Assembly: GCA_019313505.1 (NCBI GenBank)
Contig: JAFDBA010000053.1
Location: 1 to 15,664, forward strand
Source of the DNA: Deltaproteobacteria bacterium
GTDB taxonomy: Bacteria > Desulfobacterota > Desulfobacteria > Desulfobacterales > UBA11574
Direction: 5' to 3'
DNA: 15,664 nucleotides
In this document: piece by piece, positions 6,689 to 14,545 of the stretch
Layout of the letters: the number at the start of each line of letters is the position of its first letter
Numbering within the stretch: the stretch's first letter is position 1
Program-made: the position numbers and the translations under genes
Notes under the pieces: generated by a model
Database searches by the model: none
Told to the model about the DNA's origin: nothing
Seen by the model: the letters and a program-made list of their open reading frames with translations, nothing else

Positions 6689-6890
6689 TTAGATTACAGT
6701 GACATTGGCTGTAGCAGTACCTTTTGGTCCTTGCTCTACGTCAAAGGAAACTCGGCCGCCTTCATTGAGGAATTTAAAACCTACTGCGTTGATTGCTAAA
6801 TGATCTTGTGAACACTAACTCTTTTTTATGCCCAAAGCAACCTAATTATCTATTTTTTAAAAAGAAATTAACTTTCCCGCATATAAACAT
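6689..6890 (-). pseudogene. Frameshifted cold-shock protein (CspA family) gene
   Basis: The last 37 or so codons on the minus strand are a clean CspA-family C-terminus: AINAVGFKFLNEGGRVSFDV, then EQGPKGTATANVTVI and TAA. Upstream of AIN the frame breaks: VHK (part of the RNA-binding FVHK/FVHH motif) lies in another frame, and a degraded CFG...KKE block and GKVNFF, corresponding to GFGFI and GTVKWF of intact family members, lie further up with an in-frame TAA. The likely old start ATG is at 6890. Total span is 202 bp, almost the length of an intact gene (about 200-210 bp), so it was inactivated by small indels and substitutions rather than by a large deletion. Intact proteins are RNA chaperones of about 66-70 residues. 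Sequencing error alone would not explain the several differences. Confidence 0.75.
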
Positions 6891-7150
6891 ATAAAATCAA
6901 ACTGTTGGGATAAACATCACTTGCCATGGTGCCTATCCAAATCAAAGGTATAAAATATCATATCTTATTTTTTGTCCTAAAACTTTACAACCGTATTTTG
7001 CCATATTTGACGATATTTGTCATGCTATTTTAAACACGAAATCTCTACAGATAACATAAACACTTGTAAATATTCCAATAAATACATATCGTCATTTTGG
7101 TTCAGTTTTTGCATAATAACTTAAATGCGAATAATAAAAGGAGGCCAGAT

Positions 7151-7600
7151 ATGAATTATAGTGTTTTAAAAAGAATGATATTTCTTTTAGGTATTGTTTT
7201 ATTTCTATTTTCTTTTAGTGCATGTAGAACAACCGGAGGAGGGGTAGGTTTTGAATGGGGACAGGGGGCAGATAACGAACATCATCATGAAGTAAAAAAA
7301 GCCAAAAAAGGAGGACCGCCACCTCATGCGCCGGCACATGGATATCGGGCAAAATATAAATATCGGTATTATCCTGCCTGTAGCGTTTACTATGACACTT
7401 ATAGACAATTATATTTTTACCTTGAAGGGCCTAACTGGCGGATTGCCGCATCGTTACCTCATTCTATTCAATTGGGAGGATCTGGTGGCTATGTGAGCAT
7501 TGAGATGGATGCAGACAAACCCTATACCCACTACGAAGAACATAAGAGAAAATATCCTCCAAAACAATTTAAGAAGAAAAATAAAAGGAAAAATAAATAA
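7151..7600 (+). CDS. Putative small lipoprotein with HxE/PPPHAPAHGYR region
   Basis: A 149-residue exported protein. The N-terminus has charged residues, a hydrophobic core (residues 9-22) and a lipobox-like FSAC with Cys25, so it is probably lipid-anchored in the envelope. Then come a Gly-rich stretch, HHHE, a Lys-rich segment, PPPHAPAHGYRAKYKYRYYP, a Tyr-rich core with VYYDTYRQLYFYLEGPNW, and a very basic tail. Similar short proteins are common hypotheticals in Geobacter-like and Desulfobacterales genomes; function is unknown. The start is set at 7151 because AAAAGGAGG (7136-7144) sits six bases before it; an ATG at 7097 in frame lacks a ribosome site and would bury the signal peptide. The diguanylate cyclase starts 42 bp downstream, so the two may be co-transcribed. 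Confidence 0.7.
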   Translation: MNYSVLKRMIFLLGIVLFLFSFSACRTTGGGVGFEWGQGADNEHHHEVKKAKKGGPPPHAPAHGYRAKYKYRYYPACSVYYDTYRQLYFYLEGPNWRIAASLPHSIQLGGSGGYVSIEMDADKPYTHYEEHKRKYPPKQFKKKNKRKNK

Positions 7601-7642
7601 TTTAGCTGACATTTAATGCAAGCGTGAAGTAAATTAGATTTA

Positions 7643-9292
7643 ATGACAAAGTCAAAACTGGTTCTGCCCTGGACTGAAAGTATGACAATGAATGGATCAA
7701 CAAATGAAACCGATAGTGTCGAGAGTCTAAGACAGCGTATTTCTGAGATGGAAAACCTTCTGCATGCAAATCGAATGCTATGCAATATTCTTGATCCTAT
7801 GGAGCTATATTCTACTATAGCGGGGCTCGTGAGGGGACAGCTCAAGGTCTCTACCCTATGCGTTTTTGTTTATCACCATGATATCGAAAAATTCGAATCG
7901 GTTTACAGTCATGGACTCAATGATTTGGTTTTTACATTTAATAAAAATGATGGGCCTCTTTGGCAAAAAATTCTTCAAAAAGAACCCTTTCCCGTAAATG
8001 ACACTTCAGGTAACCCAATCTTCAAGGAATTTTCTGAAAACTACACTCTGAAAGAGTTGAATTCCGAATGGTGGATTCCTTTTATTATGAAAGAAGAGGT
8101 GATCGGCCTTTTGACGATTGGAGAGAAGGATAACACACATCCCATTGATGAGATCGAATATGGTTATATTAAACATATCGCCACCCAAGCGTCGATCTGT
8201 ATAAACGCCTGCACTCTTAATTTAAAGAGACAAAAGGAAAGGCAAAAACTGGATAAAATCCTCCAGAATTTATCTCTCCTTAACAATATCGGCAGAGCTA
8301 TGACTTATATCAGTGATCTAAAAACCCTTCTCCAGTATATATTAAGAAAGGCTATCAGGATAACAAAAGCAGAGAAAGGTTCCATTATGCTTCTTGATCC
8401 TGATAAAAATCAATTGGTTGTCAGTGTTATAGAGGGATTGGAAGATAGTGACTACCAGGAAAAGATAAACAACAAACAAGTTGAGTGTAAAAGTTTTAAA
8501 CCAGGAGAAGGCGTGGCCGGACAGGTTTTTCAAGAAGCAAAACCGATAGTATTAAATAATACTGAAGGTGAAGACAATTTCATCGAAGCGGATTCCTCTT
8601 TTGTCCGTTCTATCGCTTGCATTCCCATGTTTGTTTACAACGACGTCATCGGCGTCATCAATGTGACTAATAAACGGGAAGACCACTTTACTGAAGTTGA
8701 CGTTGAAATGCTGAAGGCCGTTACTGATCAGGCAGCAGTGGCAATCAACAAGGCACAACTCCGAGAGATGGCTGTCACTGATTTTCTGACGGGGCTGTAT
8801 ATTCGACGATATTTTATGTCGAGGCTTCAGGATGAGTTATTAAGGTCTGACCGCTACAATAAAGTATTCTCAATTGTGATGATCGATATTGATAAGTTCA
8901 AAAGTGTCAACGATACATATGGCCACACTGCAGGAGATCAAGTCCTGAAGGCAGCAGGGAACTTTTTCAAAACAAACATACGGCAGGTGGATATTGTCGC
9001 AAGATATGGCGGGGAAGAGTTTATGATATTATTTCCTGAAACTGACAAAGAAGCAGCTTACGTTTTGGCAGAGAGGTTGAGAAAAGGATTCCCTCAAATA
9101 AGACTGGATATTTTACCCGAACTTTCCATTAGCTTAGGCATATCAACTTACCCTGAAGATGGAAAAGATATCAAAACTCTAATTAAAAATGCAGATATAG
9201 CCATGTATTCTGCAAAGCAGAGAGGGCGTAACAAAATAGTTAATTTTTCAAAACATATATCTCCAAAAACTCGAAAGATGAGTCTGTCCTAA
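7643..9292 (+). CDS. Diguanylate cyclase with tandem GAF sensor domains
   Basis: A 549-residue cytoplasmic signalling enzyme that makes c-di-GMP from two GTP. Domains: a short N-terminal coiled-coil (about 25-45), GAF 1 (about 48-190), a helical linker, GAF 2 (about 215-370, with GEGVAGQVFQEAKPIVLNN) and a GGDEF domain (about 378-540). The active-site motif is GGEEF at 456-460 and the metal site is in MIDIDKFKSVND. The inhibitory I-site RQVD (Arg447, Asp450) lies exactly five residues before GGEEF, so product feedback is expected. All catalytic residues are present and there is no EAL domain, so the protein should be an active cyclase. GAF ligands cannot be read from sequence. The ATG at 7643 has no clear ribosome site; ATGs at 7682 and 7688 are alternatives. 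It could supply ligand to the riboswitch 2 kb upstream. Confidence 0.9.
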   Translation: MTKSKLVLPWTESMTMNGSTNETDSVESLRQRISEMENLLHANRMLCNILDPMELYSTIAGLVRGQLKVSTLCVFVYHHDIEKFESVYSHGLNDLVFTFNKNDGPLWQKILQKEPFPVNDTSGNPIFKEFSENYTLKELNSEWWIPFIMKEEVIGLLTIGEKDNTHPIDEIEYGYIKHIATQASICINACTLNLKRQKERQKLDKILQNLSLLNNIGRAMTYISDLKTLLQYILRKAIRITKAEKGSIMLLDPDKNQLVVSVIEGLEDSDYQEKINNKQVECKSFKPGEGVAGQVFQEAKPIVLNNTEGEDNFIEADSSFVRSIACIPMFVYNDVIGVINVTNKREDHFTEVDVEMLKAVTDQAAVAINKAQLREMAVTDFLTGLYIRRYFMSRLQDELLRSDRYNKVFSIVMIDIDKFKSVNDTYGHTAGDQVLKAAGNFFKTNIRQVDIVARYGGEEFMILFPETDKEAAYVLAERLRKGFPQIRLDILPELSISLGISTYPEDGKDIKTLIKNADIAMYSAKQRGRNKIVNFSKHISPKTRKMSLS

Positions 9293-9730
9293 TGTGTTAT
9301 TATCCTTTGTATTACGGGCATGATTCACACAATGTACCTGTAATGTTACAATTACCCTATTCAAAATGACAAACAAACGGCACTTTTTTCCTTCCAGCCA
9401 CTTTAATACTAATAGTTAACCGGAAATTTTTTCACGTTTCAAAATAGATTTCATTTAAATCGAATAAATCTATATTATAGCGATATGGGGTTAAACTATC
9501 TAAAATTATTTGAAAACTGCATAACTGAACTTTTTATCTATTATTCTTATAAGTTGTGGCATGGAAAATGCGTATATAATTTTTAAATTATTAGGAACCC
9601 TTTACTCGGCGAAAGGAATAATTTTTCACATTATTAAGATTAACGAATTATTTTAAAGAAAGTTTTCAACTTGTCTGGTCGATTTACTGTACAATGGTAT
9701 CAACTATAAAAAGTTTAGGAGGTTTCGGTT
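9293..9730. other. AT-rich intergenic region before the 279-residue protein
   Basis: No coding region is supported. Visible structure: TGTAATGTTACA (small palindrome near 9336-9347), an exact 8-bp inverted repeat ATAGATTT/AAATCTAT (9444-9451, 9466-9473), and an ATAATTT/AAATTAT palindrome near 9577-9592. A possible -10 TACAAT (9690-9695) lacks a good -35. The downstream gene has a strong Shine-Dalgarno AGGAGGT at 9717-9723. Confidence 0.45.
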
Positions 9731-10570
9731 ATGAATATAAATGGAGTTGGCGCACAAGCCAATATGTCTGGATTGTTCAATCGTAAGGAACGCGACGTGA
9801 ACGGGCTTTCTCAAGAACAATTAGGGATTAACAAAATATCCCAAACTCAGTCCACTCCAACACAACCGGAAGTCCAGAAAGTCGGGAAAGATGAAAAAAT
9901 CAAGGGCGTAGTCCGGCTCTTGCAGGAGGGAAATTTCAAAGGTGTTGCTGATGTCCGCCTCCGGATCAATTTTTTTGAGGAATTAAGCTCCATAGAGGTT
10001 GGAGAGATTCAGAAGGTGGCTGGAGAAAAGATCCCTGGTGTCACTGACTCCGTTAGCGTAAATTTAGAGGCTTTTCTATTATCTAATGAATTATCAGAAG
10101 AACAAGTGACCTCCATCTCTGAGCATATGAAAACATTCACACAGTCTGTTGACCTAATGAAGGAAGGTTTTCTGAACGCTGTACAACCTTCTAAAGAGAA
10201 TTTGATCTCTGGACTAAACTCTGGTTTTGAAGAATTTATCACTTCATTAAACTTAGTTCTTTTGGCGACGGAACCTGAACCGCTAGATGATAATTCCTCG
10301 AGTGAAGATGTAGATACCGAAGAATCGATACCTGTGAATCCTGTTGGAGGGGAAAATGACGAAAATATAGAATCGGATCAAGCCGTAGAATCCGAAACCA
10401 ACTTCCAAGATTTTATTTCAAATTTGAGGACAACTTTTGCTGAGTCTCTGAATGAACTGACTAATGTGCTAAATGAAAGTAAAATTCTGCCCGATCTTTC
10501 TGAACCTAATGGCAATGGTAAAGCATTTAATAAATTCCTGGCCATATATAATAATTTACAAGATGGTTGA
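9731..10570 (+). CDS. Unrecognised 279-residue protein with acidic linker
   Basis: I do not recognise a named family. The start is firm: AGGAGGT lies seven bases upstream. The protein begins MNINGVGAQ, a style also seen at the N-terminus of flagellar and type III-like exported proteins, and has no signal peptide or membrane helix. A Gln/Thr/Pro-rich segment (about 30-50) leads into a helical domain (about 55-180) containing GVADVRLRINFFEELSSIEV. A strongly acidic, Asp/Glu/Ser-rich linker follows (about 180-222). A second helical part closes the chain (about 223-279) with LPDLSEPNGNGKAFNKFLAIYNNL. There are no cysteines, so metal or disulfide roles are unlikely. The gene is monocistronic, flanked by long non-coding stretches. 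A hairpin CAAGAAA/TTTCTTG (10577-10596) directly follows the stop. Confidence 0.7.
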   Translation: MNINGVGAQANMSGLFNRKERDVNGLSQEQLGINKISQTQSTPTQPEVQKVGKDEKIKGVVRLLQEGNFKGVADVRLRINFFEELSSIEVGEIQKVAGEKIPGVTDSVSVNLEAFLLSNELSEEQVTSISEHMKTFTQSVDLMKEGFLNAVQPSKENLISGLNSGFEEFITSLNLVLLATEPEPLDDNSSSEDVDTEESIPVNPVGGENDENIESDQAVESETNFQDFISNLRTTFAESLNELTNVLNESKILPDLSEPNGNGKAFNKFLAIYNNLQDG

Positions 10571-11314
10571 TGCAGGCAAGAAAACTTACTTTCTTGATTG
10601 ACCAGTCCCTTCACTTCACACTGTTTTTCCTAAAATCGTACTGTTTGCCCTGCTGTTTATGGTTCTTGTAACTTTCTTGATCCTATATTTTTTCTGGTTT
10701 CAGGCATGAATTGATGGTTATTCACTCTTTGCATCAGAAATAATGCAGGATATGAATTACGATTTGTTGTTACTGGAGGCCGATTAAAAATACCTGCCTT
10801 ACAGGTTGAATATTTGAAGTCCAAAATATTTGCGGTTTACGAAAGAAATCATCTATGATATTCATATGATGGGGAGTGTTGGTTGAGGCACGAACCTTGA
10901 CCGGAAAACCGGAATTAAGGGAAAGTGACAAACACAAGATGTCGGGTCGGGGGCAAATCCGGATTAGGCAATAATTTTTGCCAAGAGCGATCGATATTGA
11001 ATGGCTGCATTTTCACGAAAAGCTTCTGCCATTTTCCGACTTTGTCAATACCTTCATTAGTCTATCACAAATGAAAATAATTGCAGTTCCAACCCCTCCA
11101 TGTTATTCACTAATAGAAAATAATATAAACAAGTGATCATATTCAATGAGCAAGTCCATATTTTTTATATGCGAACAATCTTTTAGATCCAAAAAATGAC
11201 GGTCAGTGCCTGTTTTTTCTAACGATCTCTAATACACTCAAACAATACACGCTTTAGAAAAAAATTATCCATTCCACTGAAACATAAAGCTTTAGAGCAA
11301 AAACTCCCCGCCAT
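10571..11314. other. Gene-free region of about 740 bp
   Basis: No supported gene on either strand. It contains a hairpin after the upstream gene (10577-10596), a short frame at 10602-10709 that reads like a single hydrophobic helix but lacks any start or ribosome site, a GC-richer structured stretch (listed separately, 10871-10982), and an inverted repeat TTTTTTCTAA/TTAGAAAAAA (11213-11222, 11254-11263). The latter lies about 50 bp past the end of the minus-strand ABC operon and might contribute to ending it. Confidence 0.45.
10871..10982 (+). ncRNA. Candidate structured RNA or degraded intron/mobile-element RNA
   Basis: In an otherwise AT-rich gap, nested helices are visible: GTGTT (10876-10880) with AACAC (10931-10935) encloses CCTT (10895-10898) with AAGG (10917-10920), which encloses CCGG-AAAA-CCGG (10901-10912). 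A further hairpin GGCAA/TTGCC is at 10967-10982. The stretch between, rich in GGG and CCGG, has more GC than its surroundings. The look is that of a conserved RNA rather than a protein remnant. I could not match it to a named class; a group II intron fragment is one possibility but domain V was not seen. Strand is chosen from the GNRA-poor A-rich loops and is uncertain. Confidence 0.3.
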
Positions 11315-12919
11315 TTAATTTTCTATATAGAGAATCTCTTTTGCGTTTAAAAATTCCGTCACCACCTCTGCTGTCTGGCGTTTTTTGGCATCTACTTCAA
11401 AATTGAGCTGCTGCATGGTGGCGTCATCGATTATTCCGCCGAGAAGCTCCAGAACATCACCAATTTTAGGATATTTTTTCAGGATATCTTCTCTTATCAC
11501 AGGGGCAGCATAATAAGGAGGGAAAAATTGCCGGTCGTCTTTGAGCGGTTTCAGGTGGTATGATGCAATACGGCCGTCAGTAGCAAAGGCACAGATCACA
11601 TCCACCTCTCCTTTGGCTATAGCCTCGTACATGAGGGAAGGATCGAAATCGCGGACTTCTCCAAATTGCAGATTGTAGGTTTGACGGAGTCCGGGGTAAC
11701 CATCAGGTCGTTCAGCGAATTCTGCGGTAAAACCGGCCCGCAGCCCCTGAGCCGACGCCTGAAGATCAGATATCGTGTTCCATCTAAATTTCTCGGCATC
11801 GGCTGCCCGGACCGTAATCGCATAGCTGTTGTTAAATCCGAAAGGCTTCAGCCACTGTAAATTAAAGCGCTCATGGTACACTTTGGTTACGTAGTCCAGA
11901 GCTTTCTCAGGATCAGCGATCACCGGGTGTTTTAAAATCACCGTCAACCCCGTTCCGGTGTACTCGGCATAAAGGTCGATTTCTTTGTTGACCAGGGCGC
12001 CGTGACAGATCATGGTACCTCCGAGATTAAAGCGGCGCTGCACTTTGAAATCCGTTTTGGCTTCGATCAGTTGGGCCATCATCTCACCGAGAATAAGTTG
12101 TTCCGTAAAATTCTTGGTTGCAAGCCTGATAATTCTGTGGCTTGTTTCAAATCGTGTTTCCGACTTGAAAATCCATCCGGGTTTTGTGAAGTAGGTAACG
12201 CTACCGATCAGAATTAAAGCAACGGGCAGCATAAAAGCCAGCGGCCGCATGAACGACTGAGCCGATCCTTTTTTATCCCTTTTTCTTTCCGGTCGAAGCC
12301 CCCATTCAAAAGCCCCGATGGAAAAATCCACCACAAGGGCGAGCAGTGCCGCAGGAACGGCACCGAGAAGAATGAGTTTTGTATTAGCCAAGGCCAGACC
12401 ACGATTAATGAACTGACCCAATCCGCCGGCTCCGATAAAGGCTGAAAGCGTGGCGATGCCTACCCCGACCACTGCTGCGGTGCGTATGCCGGCGACGATC
12501 ACCGGTGCGGCCAAAGGTATTCTCACCATCATAAGCTGCTGGTATTCTTTCATACCAATCCCTTCGGCAGCTTCCATCACCTCGGCGGAGACTTCCTCAA
12601 GCCCCGTGAGAGTGTTTCTGGCAATCGGAAGCAGGGCATAGAGGGTAAGGGCAATAAGTGCAGGCAGGACGCCTATCTTGTTGAGCAGCGCCAGCAAAAA
12701 GACCAGCATGGCCAGGCTTGGTATGGTCTGAAGAATACCAATGACTCCCATTATCGGCCCGCGCAGCCAGGTGGTGCGGGAAAGGAGAATACCTACAGGG
12801 ATCCCGATGGACATGGCGGCCAGCGTAGAGCAACCTGTCAGCATGAGGTGCTCACCGGTTCGGAGCCAGAGTTCCGGTAAACGTTCGACGATATACCCAA
12901 ACAAAGCATCCAAGCGCAT
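11315..12919 (-). CDS. Fused permease/substrate-binding protein of a quaternary amine (OpuC/EgtU-type) ABC transporter
   Basis: A 534-residue protein that joins two transporter parts. Residues 1-215 are the inner-membrane permease with about five helices and the ATPase-coupling EAA loop (EAAEGIGMKEYQQL near 116-130). Residues 226-246 form one more helix, and about 262-534 form the periplasmic substrate-binding domain, with EYTGTGL at 319-325 and FNNSYAITV near 365, both typical of glycine betaine/choline/carnitine binding proteins. Gram-positive OpuCB and OpuCC are separate; fused versions occur in other bacteria, including the ergothioneine importer EgtU. The ligand is therefore a trimethylammonium compound of some kind. 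It starts one base after the ATPase gene and is the last gene of the pair. Nearness to MttB and corrinoid genes favours a catabolic substrate over osmoprotection, which is inference. Confidence 0.88.
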   Translation of the reverse strand: MRLDALFGYIVERLPELWLRTGEHLMLTGCSTLAAMSIGIPVGILLSRTTWLRGPIMGVIGILQTIPSLAMLVFLLALLNKIGVLPALIALTLYALLPIARNTLTGLEEVSAEVMEAAEGIGMKEYQQLMMVRIPLAAPVIVAGIRTAAVVGVGIATLSAFIGAGGLGQFINRGLALANTKLILLGAVPAALLALVVDFSIGAFEWGLRPERKRDKKGSAQSFMRPLAFMLPVALILIGSVTYFTKPGWIFKSETRFETSHRIIRLATKNFTEQLILGEMMAQLIEAKTDFKVQRRFNLGGTMICHGALVNKEIDLYAEYTGTGLTVILKHPVIADPEKALDYVTKVYHERFNLQWLKPFGFNNSYAITVRAADAEKFRWNTISDLQASAQGLRAGFTAEFAERPDGYPGLRQTYNLQFGEVRDFDPSLMYEAIAKGEVDVICAFATDGRIASYHLKPLKDDRQFFPPYYAAPVIREDILKKYPKIGDVLELLGGIIDDATMQQLNFEVDAKKRQTAEVVTEFLNAKEILYIEN

Positions 12920-12920
12920 A

Positions 12921-13676
12921 TTAGGTGTCCCTTAAGGTAAAAGTTCCCGGCTCTCTTGTTGTAAATAAATCCCGTACGAATTGGGTTGCCGGCGCGTTCA
13001 ATATATCCTTTTTGGTCCCGATCTGTTCCAGATGGCCTTCATGCAGAATGGCAATGCGGTCGCCGAGCAGAAGCGCTTCATGAAGGTCATGTGTAACAAA
13101 GACAATCGTTTTTTTGAGTTGTTTTTTCAAAGTCAGTAATTCTTGCTGGAGGGCCTCACGGGTGAGGGCGTCAAGAGCGCCGAACGGCTCGTCCATAAGT
13201 AAATAGTCGGGATCTGCTGCAAGGGCTCGGGCCACGCCGATTCTTTGCTGCTGACCGCCGGAGAGTTCATCGGGAAATCTTTTGGCAAAACTCTCGGGCG
13301 GGAGTTCGACCAGGCTGAGCAGTTCCTGCATTCGTTCTCGCTTAGAACGACTAGACCATCCGAGAAGTCGCGGAACAATTTCAACATTCTGTTCAACGGT
13401 CATATGGGGAAACAGCCCGATCCCCTGGAACACATATCCGATTTGACGCCGCAGCTCCACTGGATTCCGGCCCATGACGTCTTTACCATCCACTTCAACG
13501 GTCCCTTGGGTAGGTTCAATCAGACGGTTGATCATCTTCAACGTCGTTGTTTTGCCACACCCCGATGAACCCAGAAGGACCAGCATCTCGCCTTTACGGA
13601 CCTGGAAAGAAAGATCCTTGACGGCATAGGATTGTCCGCCGTCAAATGATTTGGAAACATGCGTTAGTTTGATCAT
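12921..13676 (-). CDS. ATP-binding protein of quaternary amine ABC transporter (OpuCA/ProV-like, no CBS domains)
   Basis: A 251-residue cytoplasmic ATPase that energises import by the fused permease encoded next. Visible motifs: Walker A GSSGCGKT (36-43), Q-loop Gln84 in YVFQGIGLFPHMTVEQN, signature LSGGQQQR (138-145), Walker B YLLMDEP (158-164), D-loop and the switch histidine in FVTHDLHEA. The sequence style (IGLFPHMTVEQNVEIVP) is that of glycine betaine/choline ATPases. The tandem CBS domains that sense ionic strength in OpuA/OpuCA-type transporters are absent, so the chain ends soon after the ABC core; this fits a nutrient rather than an osmotically gated transporter. No clear Shine-Dalgarno precedes the ATG. 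The gene is divergent from the MarR-type regulator, with a REP-like doublet between them. Confidence 0.9.
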   Translation of the reverse strand: MIKLTHVSKSFDGGQSYAVKDLSFQVRKGEMLVLLGSSGCGKTTTLKMINRLIEPTQGTVEVDGKDVMGRNPVELRRQIGYVFQGIGLFPHMTVEQNVEIVPRLLGWSSRSKRERMQELLSLVELPPESFAKRFPDELSGGQQQRIGVARALAADPDYLLMDEPFGALDALTREALQQELLTLKKQLKKTIVFVTHDLHEALLLGDRIAILHEGHLEQIGTKKDILNAPATQFVRDLFTTREPGTFTLRDT

Positions 13677-13720
13677 GATTTCTTTGGTGGTTTACTTGAA
13701 AGGCCGTCAGGATATAAATA

Positions 13721-13803
13721 ATGAACTACCCCGCAGCAGAACTGCGAGGTATCAAAATGAATTTTTATCTTATTAACCCCGATCCAGAGCATCGAGGAAT
13801 TCT
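13721..13803. repeat. REP-like doublet of two similar palindromes
   Basis: Hairpin 1 is TACC-C-CGCAG (13727-13736), loop CAGAA, CTGCG-A-GGTA (13742-13751). Hairpin 2 is CCCCGAT (13777-13783), loop CCAGAGC, ATCGAGG (13791-13797). Both have the same plan, CCCCG...CGAGG with a C-A mismatch at the same place, and similar flanks (GAACTA / TATC and TTAA / AATTC). Paired palindromes like this are typical of repetitive extragenic palindromic elements mobilised by TnpA-REP (RAYT) transposases. No transposase is present here. The element lies in the divergent spacer between the transporter and the regulator. Confidence 0.6.
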
Positions 13804-13905
13804 TTTGATTAAAAAAACTTAAAGAAAAAAATTATATTGCTTTATTGATTTGTCTACAGTAATAAATAGTTTGAACTAAAACCTTTTTAACAGGAACAAA
13901 ATAAA

Positions 13906-14397
13906 ATGTCAACTGACAGCAGCGACAATCTAAATGCTATAAACAAAAATTTCCCGCCTGACCACACCAAGCAGATTATCTTTTCGTTCCGCAGGCTTAT
14001 TTAGGCGAGCGAGTTCTATACCAAAGAATTAAACAAAAAATATCAGATAAGTGCAGCACAACTCAACTGTATTTTAACACTTGATGAACATGGCCCTTTA
14101 CCTCTCTCTAAAATCGCCAAGCATATGATGGTCAAATCCAGCACGGTCACCGGAGTTGTCGACCGCTTGGAAAAAAAAGGTCTTGCGGAACGGATGCGAA
14201 ACTCTCCGGATCGCCGCGTGATTACCATCGAACTCACCGAAGCCGGAAAGAATTTGGCCCAAAATGCCCCGCCTCCCATCCAGCAAAAGATCATTGATGG
14301 TTTGAAACAAACTGAAAACGCCAAAAAAGAGCTGATCGTGAGTTCCTTAAACATGCTTACCGACATGCTTGACGTCCATGATCTGGAGGTCAAATAG
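13906..14397 (+). pseudogene. MarR-family transcriptional regulator interrupted by an in-frame TAG
   Basis: From ATG 13906 (AGGA about ten bases upstream) a 163-codon frame reads as a MarR-type winged-helix repressor, the usual family length. A single TAG at 14002-14004 (codon 33) stands inside the first helix, between FRRLI and ASEFYTKEL, a position where family members carry an ordinary residue. The rest is well kept: LSKIAKHMMVKSSTVTGVV (recognition helix), DRLEKKGL, the wing with DRRVITIELTEAG, and a long dimerisation helix ending DMLDVHDLEVK. No in-frame start exists after the TAG until ATG 14125, which would drop half the DNA-binding domain. The gene also ends in TAG. Explanations are a recent nonsense mutation, a suppressed amber, or pyrrolysine read-through; the first is simplest. 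The probable target is the neighbouring transporter and methyltransferase genes. Confidence 0.75.
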
Positions 14398-14473
14398 CAC
14401 TTCAGATTTATCTTTCTCTTTATCCCTCCGGCCTCCTCAAACAGCCCAACCTGGATATTTATGCAAAAAAGGC

Positions 14474-14500
14474 TTTACAAAAATTTTTTATTGGTATAAT
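14474..14500 (+). promoter_or_regulatory. Promoter with extended -10 for the corrinoid operon
   Basis: A perfect -10 TATAAT (14495-14500) has TG one base before it (TGG-TATAAT, extended -10). TTTACA at 14474-14479 could serve as -35, with a short 15-bp spacer that the extended -10 could tolerate. Transcription from here would give a leader of about 250 bases before the reactivation protein gene. Confidence 0.55.
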
Positions 14501-14545
14501 GCTTTCAGTTAAAATAATTTAACCTGAAGTTATTCTGTGTGAGAT

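Noticed and set aside
7097..7150. Longer start for the lipoprotein at 7097
   Set aside because: No ribosome site there, and 18 extra residues would hide the signal peptide; 7151 has AAAAGGAGG at good spacing.
10602..10709. Short frame reading like a hydrophobic helix (IVLFALLFMVLVTFLILYF)
   Set aside because: It has no suitable start codon or ribosome site and is bounded by stops after 35 codons; at most a remnant.
10871..11030. Calling the structured stretch a group II intron
   Set aside because: No domain V hairpin, no GUGYG-type 5' end and no reverse transcriptase were found in the window.
13867..13878. TAGTTTGAACTA as an operator of the MarR regulator matching the palindrome at 2587-2607
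   Set aside because: Only the AACTAA half-site is shared and the spacing and arms differ; too weak to claim a common operator.
14125..14397. Separate 90-residue gene starting at ATG 14125
   Set aside because: It is only the back half of the MarR protein, starts in the middle of the winged helix and lacks a ribosome site.
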